Source: Thermoplasmatota archaeon (lineage in GTDB: Archaea > Thermoplasmatota > E2 > DHVEG-1). From it: 5,407 nucleotides of DNA. Shown here piece after piece: positions 1 through 4,988 of this stretch (positions within the stretch are counted from its first letter, which is position 1; every line of letters starts with the position of its first letter). A model generated the notes under the pieces. It had not been told where the DNA came from. It saw nothing but the letters and a program-made list of their open reading frames with translations, and did no database searches. A program made the translations under genes and the position numbers. The stretch is from assembly GCA_030615845.1 (NCBI GenBank), contig JAUWYM010000075.1, forward strand, positions 1 through 5,407, read 5' to 3'.

Positions 1-1
1 G

Positions 2-205
2 TTCACAGTTCCTTCAGGAGAGACAATGACTATTAACATCGTTGAAGATGTACTCATCATTCCAAAAACCAACTATGACATAACTCTCTTTGCAACAATT
101 GGCCATATGGAAAAAGGTACCGCTTTTGATGTAACAGAATCTGCAGAGTTCTCAATCTATCAAACAGATGGAGAATTTCTCATCGAAAGCACTGGAGCAC
201 GATAA
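2..205 (+). CDS. C-terminal fragment of an unrecognised protein (5' end outside window)
   Basis: The frame is open from the left edge of the window to a TAA at 203-205, giving 67 codons with no internal stop. The visible tail alternates hydrophobic and polar residues (for example INIVEDVLIIP, ITLFATIGHM, EFSIYQTDGEFLIES) and contains no cysteine or evident membrane helix. This suggests a beta-strand-rich C-terminal domain. It ends in TGAR with no C-terminal anchor or sorting signal. Codon use looks ordinary, and a T-rich tract follows the stop at a sensible distance, which supports a real gene end. I do not recognise the family from this fragment. The gene converges on the zinc-ribbon gene, with about 67 nt between the two stops. 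Confidence 0.7.
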   Translation, partial: FTVPSGETMTINIVEDVLIIPKTNYDITLFATIGHMEKGTAFDVTESAEFSIYQTDGEFLIESTGAR

Positions 206-227
206 AACAACGATCGTACATCATCAC

Positions 228-243
228 TTTTCTTCTTTTTTTT
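228..243 (+). terminator. T-rich transcription terminator after the left-edge gene
   Basis: The + strand has a 16-nt run of T interrupted only by two C and starting 22 nt after the stop codon at 205. Archaeal RNA polymerase terminates at such oligo-T tracts without needing a hairpin. A second T6 run follows at 253-258. No strong stem precedes either tract. Confidence 0.55.
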
Positions 244-272
244 ATGTTAACGTTTTTTCTATCTTGACAATG

Positions 273-845
273 TTAATTATTGTTTTTTGTTAATATCTTC
301 CGTATTTTATTATATAAATATTCGATGATTACTATGCTCATTAGATATAAAAGTGCTAAAGGAACAAAGAATAATACACTAAATACAATTCCAAAATTGC
401 CATAAAAGGAAGGCATGCCAAGTATTGAGCCGACAACTGACACTGCTGACAAGAAAAATGCCAGTATGATTTCTGGCCACCAATTTTTATCTTTTCCTTT
501 ATCCTGCCTTTGTATTTTTTGCTTGAATTTTTCTTTGGATAATTCGTTTAAAAATTCTAATACTTCCTTTTCCTTCTTTGACAATCCAAGAGGTTCGACA
601 TCATTTCTTCCATCTATTGATTTTTTCTTTTCTGATCCAGAATTCTTCTTATTATCTGGTTCTTCATTAATTTCTCTAAGAAATCTTTCATACTCTTTTG
701 CAGAGTCGAAGATTATAGGCTCACCTTGATAACCGCAATCTTTGCAAACACTTTTCCAAGAAGTAATTCCAAATGTAACTCCCGCACCCATTGTCCCCAT
801 AGTGATACGTTTACTACCACATTTTGGGCAAGCTGATATTTTCAT
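273..845 (-). CDS. Zinc-ribbon protein with two C-terminal transmembrane helices
   Basis: This is a 190-residue protein of unknown function. Residues 6-9 (CPKC) and 34-37 (CKDCG) form two CxxC knuckles typical of a zinc ribbon, separated by a Gly-rich stretch. Residues about 60-120 are a highly charged Lys/Glu linker with probable helix or coiled coil (KKEKEVLEFLNEL). Two hydrophobic segments at about 124-144 and 150-177 should be membrane helices, followed by a basic tail. The ribbon is probably cytoplasmic. The frame is open to 1034, but I chose the ATG at 843-845: the zinc ribbon begins there, a GTGAT element lies just upstream, a TATA box lies about 45 nt upstream, and a longer form would run through the divergent promoter region and into the miniprotein gene. 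It may be a membrane-tethered regulator or a quality-control protein, but nothing in the sequence settles this. Confidence 0.75.
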   Translation of the reverse strand: MKISACPKCGSKRITMGTMGAGVTFGITSWKSVCKDCGYQGEPIIFDSAKEYERFLREINEEPDNKKNSGSEKKKSIDGRNDVEPLGLSKKEKEVLEFLNELSKEKFKQKIQRQDKGKDKNWWPEIILAFFLSAVSVVGSILGMPSFYGNFGIVFSVLFFVPLALLYLMSIVIIEYLYNKIRKILTKNNN

Positions 846-886
846 TTCATCACAATCGTACAGTACATTAAAATCAATTACTAGAA

Positions 887-897
887 CATATATTTTT
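887..897 (-). promoter_or_regulatory. TATA box for the zinc-ribbon gene
   Basis: Read on the - strand the site is AAAAATATATG, centred about 47 nt before the ATG at 845. Archaeal start sites usually fall about 25 nt downstream, here near 866, leaving a leader of about 20 nt. The leader carries a short GTGAT element at 849-853, matching part of the archaeal Shine-Dalgarno consensus but unusually close to the ATG. The position supports the shorter start of this gene. Confidence 0.45.
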
Positions 898-939
898 CTT
901 AGTATTCGACGCTCTGCCTCCCAATCGAAAAACATAGGT

Positions 940-959
940 TGTTCGGTCTTTTCCGAACA
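940..959. promoter_or_regulatory. Perfect inverted repeat between divergent promoters, possible operator
   Basis: Arms TGTTCGG and CCGAACA (7 bp, perfect) flank a 6-nt spacer. The element lies between the - strand TATA box at 887-897 and the + strand TATA box at 971-978, ending about 11 bp before the latter. It therefore sits next to or over the position of the factor-B recognition element of the miniprotein promoter. A dimeric helix-turn-helix regulator could bind it and control either direction. It is unlikely to be a terminator because no T tract follows in either direction at a useful distance. The regulator role is inference. Confidence 0.45.
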
Positions 960-970
960 TTTTCTTATAG

Positions 971-978
971 TATATAAA
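971..978 (+). promoter_or_regulatory. TATA box for the 32-residue miniprotein
   Basis: TATATAAA on the + strand is a strong archaeal TATA match. A start site about 25 nt on, near 1000, would give a leader of about 14 nt. That leader contains GAGG at 1002-1005, a Shine-Dalgarno-like element with 8 nt to the ATG at 1014. The spacing is the same as that seen for the carboxypeptidase gene. Confidence 0.55.
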
Positions 979-1013
979 CAACAAGCAACATAGTTATAAT
1001 TGAGGCATGTAAA

Positions 1014-1112
1014 ATGAATGATGGAGTGAAACAATTTGTTGTTCTTCTAATTGTTGTTTCAACGTTTGTGATACTTGCAAAAATTCTTGCAGGAGCGTTA
1101 GCTTTATTTTAG
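1014..1112 (+). CDS. Small single-span membrane protein (32 residues)
   Basis: ATG at 1014 to TAG at 1110-1112 encodes 32 residues. Residues 1-7 are polar (MNDGVKQ). Residues 8-32 are almost continuously hydrophobic with one Lys at position 23, long enough for one membrane helix. Support comes from its own TATA box (971-978), a GAGG Shine-Dalgarno-like site at 1002-1005 with 8-nt spacing, and an upstream palindrome. It is divergent from the zinc-ribbon membrane protein and ends 79 nt before the carboxypeptidase, which has its own TATA box. Annotation pipelines would usually miss it because of its length. I do not recognise a family. It could be a regulatory or stabilising subunit of a membrane complex, a toxin-like peptide, or a stress miniprotein. 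A chance reading frame remains possible. Confidence 0.5.
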   Translation: MNDGVKQFVVLLIVVSTFVILAKILAGALALF

Positions 1113-1147
1113 GAAAAAAACTAGCAAGAATCTGGCTTCAATAAAAC

Positions 1148-1156
1148 TTATATATA
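1148..1156 (+). promoter_or_regulatory. TATA box for the M14 carboxypeptidase gene
   Basis: TTATATATA on the + strand is preceded by an A-rich stretch that could serve as the factor-B recognition element. A start site about 25 nt downstream falls near 1178, so the in-frame TTG at 1177 would sit at the very 5' end of the mRNA and could not be used. GGGGAT at 1179-1184 lies 7 nt before the ATG at 1192 and is the likely ribosome binding site. Confidence 0.55.
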
Positions 1157-1191
1157 GCATACTTGTAATAATATAATTGGGGATATTTGCA

Positions 1192-2382
1192 ATGTATAAA
1201 AACACCATAATCGGAAAAGGAATATTCTTCCTCATTTTATGTCTATTTTTATTAACTACTGCTTTTCCGATACTTGGTATCTCTCAACCAAATCATCCAT
1301 ACGGCAATAGTTCAGATCCGTATCATTATTTCACCTATCAAGAAATGACAGATCTACTCCATAATCTTGAAGATACTTATCCTGATATTATGTCGCTTGA
1401 GTCAATTGGAGTAACCTACGAAGGTAGAGATATTTGGATGGTGAAGCTTTCTGACAATGTCGAAGAAACAGAAGATGAACCCGGTGTTCTTTTTATGGGT
1501 GCTCATCATGGGAATGAAAAACCGTCCTTTGAAATCCTTATTTTCTTTATTCAACATATGGTTGAAAACTATGGGAAAGAAAACACTGATAACGATGAAG
1601 ACGGATTTGTCAATGAAGACCCTGTTGATGGTTTTGATAACGATGGCGATGGATTAGTGGATGAGGATCCTTCTGAGGATCGTGTACGAGACGCTATGAA
1701 CAATACTCAGATTTTTTTAATTCCTATGGTTAACCCTGATGGCGTTGAGGCTGATTCAAGGAAGAATTGTGCCCCTAATTATGGTCCTTTTGGTTTTAGT
1801 AGAGAGATTACTTCGTATGGAGTTAACTTAAACAGAAACTATGGGGATTATTGGTTCTTATATTACATCTTTCCAACAAAGTATCATCTTGCCATGAATA
1901 TGCTTGATTCAAGCTTTAACTATCGTGGTGAACATCCGTTTTCCGAAAATGAAACGAGATCTGTACGAGACTTTGTGGAAACACAAGACATTAGCATTTC
2001 TCTATCTTTTCATTCATATAGTGAAGTTATGTTTTATCCATGGATGCATACAAGCAAACCTGCTTCACATGAGGATCTTTTCATTTCAATTGGTGATAAC
2101 ATGTCTAAGATAAATAAGTACTTTCTCTATGTTGGTGGGCAGTATATTATTCCACGGTATGGTGGTACGTTAGGTACTTCCGAAAATTGGTTGTATAGAG
2201 AAAGAGACATTCTTTCATTTACAATGGAACTTTGCAAAGAACGCACGCCATCAAATCCTGCTGTTGTTTATAATGTGTGTCTCACACATGTTGGTGTAAA
2301 TCTTTATGTTTGTGAGAGATCATGGACAGTGGAATCAGAAAAATCCTTGTATGGGTCAACATCTTTTTTAAATGGATTATAA
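1192..2382 (+). CDS. Secreted M14-family zinc carboxypeptidase with Asp-rich calcium-loop insert
   Basis: The product is 396 residues from the ATG at 1192. Residues about 1-31 form a signal peptide: Lys-containing N-terminus, hydrophobic core, then ILGIS. The peptidase M14 domain covers about 45-380. Zinc ligands are H106 and E109 (HGNE) and H274 (SFHSYSE). R190 follows NPDG as the likely substrate-binding Arg, NLNRNYG supplies N214 and R215 for the C-terminal carboxylate, E346 in FTMEL is the general base, and Y323 is the likely equivalent of Tyr248. The enzyme should remove C-terminal amino acids from peptides outside the cell. Residues 133-160 hold two DNDxDGxxxxEDP repeats resembling thrombospondin type 3 or EF-hand-like calcium loops. 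No C-terminal membrane anchor is visible, so it may be released or held by partners. The specificity class cannot be read with confidence. The TTG at 1177 is rejected as start because the predicted mRNA begins there. Confidence 0.92.
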   Translation: MYKNTIIGKGIFFLILCLFLLTTAFPILGISQPNHPYGNSSDPYHYFTYQEMTDLLHNLEDTYPDIMSLESIGVTYEGRDIWMVKLSDNVEETEDEPGVLFMGAHHGNEKPSFEILIFFIQHMVENYGKENTDNDEDGFVNEDPVDGFDNDGDGLVDEDPSEDRVRDAMNNTQIFLIPMVNPDGVEADSRKNCAPNYGPFGFSREITSYGVNLNRNYGDYWFLYYIFPTKYHLAMNMLDSSFNYRGEHPFSENETRSVRDFVETQDISISLSFHSYSEVMFYPWMHTSKPASHEDLFISIGDNMSKINKYFLYVGGQYIIPRYGGTLGTSENWLYRERDILSFTMELCKERTPSNPAVVYNVCLTHVGVNLYVCERSWTVESEKSLYGSTSFLNGL

Positions 2383-2384
2383 AT

Positions 2385-2416
2385 GATTTTTACATTGGTA
2401 ATGAAGACAATTTTTT
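2385..2416 (+). terminator. T-rich termination region after the carboxypeptidase gene
   Basis: Two T tracts, T5 at about 2387-2391 and T6 at 2411-2416, lie within 35 nt of the TAA at 2380-2382. They suit archaeal oligo-T termination. No preceding hairpin is evident. Confidence 0.4.
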
Positions 2417-2427
2417 GATTATTTAAT

Positions 2428-2438
2428 AAAATATAAAA
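2428..2438 (+). promoter_or_regulatory. TATA-like box upstream of the convergent-region hairpin
   Basis: AAAATATAAAAG on the + strand looks like an archaeal TATA box. A start site about 25 nt on would be near 2458-2460, about 28 nt before the GC-rich hairpin. No convincing protein-coding gene follows, so the box may drive a small RNA, or it may be chance in AT-rich DNA. Confidence 0.3.
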
Positions 2439-2459
2439 GCGTCAAAAATATACCTCAGT

Positions 2460-2590
2460 TTGCTAAGTCTTTTTGATCAATTTGTGAGAGAAGGGGGATT
2501 TAGTGAGGTGGTGAGGAGATGTGATTAAAAACGCTATTTCCCCCGTTCTCTGAATATACATATTGAATTTACAAGTATATAAATTTTTTT
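2460..2590 (+). ncRNA. Candidate small structured RNA in the convergent intergenic region
   Basis: The intergenic stretch between the carboxypeptidase and the oxidoreductase has no convincing gene, yet holds a promoter-like box (2428-2438), a strong hairpin (2487-2551) and a T7 tract (2584-2590) in the order expected for a + strand transcript of about 130 nt. The hairpin loop of 40 nt is purine-rich (GAGGTGGTGAGG) and resembles a Shine-Dalgarno sequence. A - strand transcript is also possible: a TATA-like box at 2575-2583, read on the - strand, would place a start near 2553, exactly at the foot of the hairpin. I do not recognise a known RNA family. There is no clear C/D-box or tRNA signature. 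Strand and ends are inferred. Confidence 0.28.
2487..2551. repeat. Long-loop inverted repeat with a 12-bp GC-rich stem
   Basis: Positions 2487-2498 (AGAGAAGGGGGA) pair with 2539-2551 through 12 base pairs interrupted by a single unpaired G at 2545. Five consecutive G-C pairs in a neighbourhood that is otherwise strongly AT-rich make chance pairing less likely. The loop spans about 40 nt. It could be an RNA fold or part of a transcription barrier between the two convergent genes. Confidence 0.6.
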
Positions 2591-2622
2591 ATAAAATTGT
2601 GGTTTATATTGGCAATTTTATA
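2590..2622. repeat. Perfect 10-bp inverted repeat, AT-rich hairpin
   Basis: TATAAAATTG at 2590-2599 pairs perfectly with CAATTTTATA at 2613-2622 across a 13-nt loop. It is flanked by T7 on the left and lies 24 nt beyond the - strand T tract that follows the oxidoreductase stop. It may assist termination from either side of this convergent region, though such palindromes also arise by chance in very AT-rich DNA. Confidence 0.45.
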
Positions 2623-2645
2623 TTTAACAAAGATTACATAAAATC

Positions 2646-2657
2646 AAAAAAGAAAAA
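2646..2657 (-). terminator. Oligo-T terminator of the ferredoxin/oxidoreductase operon
   Basis: Read on the - strand, two nt after the TAA of the oxidoreductase comes TTTTTCTTTTTT. This is a strong archaeal intrinsic termination signal and marks the operon end. Confidence 0.6.
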
Positions 2658-2659
2658 CC

Positions 2660-4984
2660 TTACCACTTCTCCCAATATTTACTATCATCACCTGGTGGCT
2701 TCTCACCCTTTTTGTACTTACCACCCCAAGCATTAAGACCGGCTTTTTCATCCTCATCAATCTTTTTTTGAAGCATCGTAAGCATCTTTGAATCATCCAT
2801 TCCAAGCTGCTTCATCTTCTGAGGAGTCGGAACACCATTAGGAGTCCAGCCTCTACGATAATACACAGCATCAGCAAGTTTCTGATACTGGTCTCTGCGA
2901 TACTCATAAAGAATCTTCATCTTCTCTTTTGTATCCATTTTTTCTACGTCTTTCTCTGACAATCCAAGTCTATCCACAAGCTGCTCATCATATCTCTCTT
3001 TTCTAGACACATACTCCATCTCAGTAACAGGACCCATCGAACGATACGGTATCCAATCATCTTTTCGTGTACCCTTTCCAAGCCATACGTTCATCGCACG
3101 CTGCCAATTATAACAACGTTCGCTTTGCAAAATCAGCTCTTCCTTATCAACGTTCCATCCTGTTACCGCATTTTGAAAGTCAACATAGTTTTGAACATGC
3201 TCAGGAACTTTCGCAGGCTCATCGGTTTCTGCATTGTTTGAAGGCTCCACATCATTCCATGGAAGCTTACAAAGACCATTCAGTCCAAACCATGTCCTCC
3301 ACATCGGAAAATAATGAAGTGCCTCTGCCTTATCTTCAAACGTAGGAATCGCATTATTAACCATATCCATAAAAATAAGCCAGGCTTCATCATGCTGCGG
3401 ACCCTTCAAAGTAAGCCCATAGCCACCCTGCATAGCAAGTGATTCTTTCGTCACATACTCTGAATACTCCAGACCTTTGCTCTCCATACCTGTATCTTCG
3501 ATGAGCTGTCTGTCCCCCCATCCTTTTTTAATCAGCCAATCCTTCACCCGACGTACACCTTTTGAAGCAACTTGTATAAACTCCCCTTTATCTCCACGAG
3601 CTATCCGATGAATAAACTCCAAGGCTGCTTCAGCATTACTAAAACAAAGTTCAAGATCATTGCATCGCTCTTTATTTAAAATCCCATATTCATACATCTC
3701 CATATAAAAAGCAACAGCAGTACCTGTTGAAATCGTGTCAAGACCATAGGTATCACAATAAAAATTAAACTCAAGAATCCAAAGTGGATCCCAAAGACCC
3801 ATATTCGATCCACATCCGATTGTTTCATATTCAGGGCCATCAACAGTAACCTTTTGCCCCTTGTATGGCCCAGTCAGTACTGTAAATCCATCAACAGTCT
3901 TTGCACAAGCCATCGTACATCCATGCCAGCATCCATCAGGAATAACTTTAGTAAATAGCTTATAGAAATGTGGAGAATAAATCTTTGATGCTTTAGGGAA
4001 GCTGCCGAAACGATAGTTTTCAATAGGAAGCAAATCATATTCATCCATAATCTCGACAAGATGACTGGTTCCAACGGTACGCATATTACATTGATACCGG
4101 TCAAGATCTCTAATCTCCTGGTGAAGTTTTGTCCCAACCTTTACCATAGTCAGTGGATCTGCAGGATTATTGGAAACGCCATCGAATCGTTCAACTTTAG
4201 CGACAATTGCCTTAATTTTTTTATCTCTCAGTACTGTTCCAAGTCCCCCGCGTCCTGCCTGTTTCATACGAGGAACCTTTCGTCTAATATCATAAAACGA
4301 GAAATTGAGACACCCCCAAAAGCTATGTTCAGCGCCTCGTCCAGCAGAAACAACGGAGACTTTCTGCCGGGATTTATCAGTATCTTCAGAAGCATACATA
4401 TGGGTAAGTTGCTCGTTAAGCAGATGTGAATCAGTTTCTTCATCTGGAGCGGTCTCAATGGTTACCTTTCTCTTCTCACCGTCAACAACTATAATGACAT
4501 CTTCTTTTGCTTTTCCCTGTATCTCTATGGCATCAAACCCTGCAAATTTAAGATATGGCCCAAAGAATCCTCCGACATTGCTGTCACAGATGATATCAGT
4601 TGATGGAGAGATGGAAAGACATAATGATTTTCCAGATCCTGCATATTGTGTTGTTCCACACAAAGGGCCTGTTGTAATAATAAGCTCGTTTTCTTCGCTA
4701 TTCCATCGTGTCGTTGGTTTAATTGAATCCCAAAGTAGTTTTAACCCAAAACCTCGACCGCCAGTAAATTTCTTTTTCATTTCATCAGTGACTGGTTTAT
4801 CTTTAATAACACCAGTGCTAAGATTCACGTAGAGCGTCCGATTTGCATACCCTCGTTTTATATCTTCTTTTTTAAATTCATATTCTACTAGAATCTTATG
4901 CGCTGTCCTCATCTTTTTTGTATCCCAAGTATGTTTTGTGTTACCTGTTCTGTAGTCTTCAGTTGGAATCTGTCCTTCAACCAT
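2660..4984 (-). CDS. aor: Tungsten-type aldehyde:ferredoxin oxidoreductase
   Basis: The product is 774 residues. Enzymes of this family oxidise aldehydes to carboxylic acids with a bis-pyranopterin tungsten cofactor and one 4Fe-4S cluster, reducing ferredoxin in the cytoplasm. The N-terminal pterin-binding domain (about 44-262) shows YVNLSTG, GGRGFG (75-80), GPLCGT (106-111), DSNVGG (134-139) and GRGGLG (244-249). The C-terminal domain (about 275-715) has cluster cysteines at 352, 356 and 360 (CWHGCTMAC), C572 in GLCKLPW as fourth ligand, PEYE (384-387) and H531 in KGPQHDEAW. The cysteines are spaced Cx3Cx3C rather than the classic Cx2Cx3C. About 44 residues precede the usual domain start. 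I chose the ATG at 4982-4984 because GGGGGTC lies 7 nt upstream; an in-frame ATG at 5030-5032 would overlap the ferredoxin gene. The substrate cannot be read from sequence. It sits 4 nt after the ferredoxin stop, so the two are co-transcribed and probably function together. The symbol denotes the family only. Confidence 0.93.
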   Translation of the reverse strand: MVEGQIPTEDYRTGNTKHTWDTKKMRTAHKILVEYEFKKEDIKRGYANRTLYVNLSTGVIKDKPVTDEMKKKFTGGRGFGLKLLWDSIKPTTRWNSEENELIITTGPLCGTTQYAGSGKSLCLSISPSTDIICDSNVGGFFGPYLKFAGFDAIEIQGKAKEDVIIVVDGEKRKVTIETAPDEETDSHLLNEQLTHMYASEDTDKSRQKVSVVSAGRGAEHSFWGCLNFSFYDIRRKVPRMKQAGRGGLGTVLRDKKIKAIVAKVERFDGVSNNPADPLTMVKVGTKLHQEIRDLDRYQCNMRTVGTSHLVEIMDEYDLLPIENYRFGSFPKASKIYSPHFYKLFTKVIPDGCWHGCTMACAKTVDGFTVLTGPYKGQKVTVDGPEYETIGCGSNMGLWDPLWILEFNFYCDTYGLDTISTGTAVAFYMEMYEYGILNKERCNDLELCFSNAEAALEFIHRIARGDKGEFIQVASKGVRRVKDWLIKKGWGDRQLIEDTGMESKGLEYSEYVTKESLAMQGGYGLTLKGPQHDEAWLIFMDMVNNAIPTFEDKAEALHYFPMWRTWFGLNGLCKLPWNDVEPSNNAETDEPAKVPEHVQNYVDFQNAVTGWNVDKEELILQSERCYNWQRAMNVWLGKGTRKDDWIPYRSMGPVTEMEYVSRKERYDEQLVDRLGLSEKDVEKMDTKEKMKILYEYRRDQYQKLADAVYYRRGWTPNGVPTPQKMKQLGMDDSKMLTMLQKKIDEDEKAGLNAWGGKYKKGEKPPGDDSKYWEKW

Positions 4985-4988
4985 TATT

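Noticed and set aside
415..993. Two + strand frames of 104 and 83 residues opposite the zinc-ribbon gene
   Set aside because: They are antisense shadows of it, Ser/Phe-rich, without recognisable motifs or good ribosome sites.
846..1034. N-terminal extension of the zinc-ribbon protein, a 63-residue upstream part of the same frame
   Set aside because: It crosses two TATA boxes and the palindrome, overlaps the miniprotein start, has odd composition and lacks a suitable start signal. The zinc ribbon begins at the ATG at 845.
976..1059. 9-bp inverted match AAACAACAA / TTGTTGTTT
   Set aside because: Low-complexity A/C and T/G triplets make such a match likely by chance; one arm is in the miniprotein coding region.
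1083..1131. 8-bp inverted repeat ATTCTTGC / GCAAGAAT flanking the miniprotein stop
   Set aside because: The loop of 33 nt is long, no T tract follows and one arm lies in coding sequence; likely chance.
2493..2516. Two-layer G-quadruplex from G runs in the hairpin and its loop
   Set aside because: Only two-layer stacking is possible and the G5 run is better used in the perfect C5 pairing.
2484..2553. C/D-box guide RNA, suggested by a terminal CTGA at 2550-2553
   Set aside because: No acceptable RTGATGA C box occurs near the 5' end, and the stem would bury the guide region.
2461..2560. A 32-codon - strand frame starting with ATG at about 2560 (MYIQRTGEIAF...)
   Set aside because: It lies across the hairpin, has no Shine-Dalgarno, and its predicted transcription start would fall after the ATG. 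Composition is not protein-like.
3067..4832. Frames of 64 to 175 residues within the oxidoreductase gene on either strand
   Set aside because: The oxidoreductase frame is unambiguous and conserved through its length; these are overlapping shadows with no family signature.
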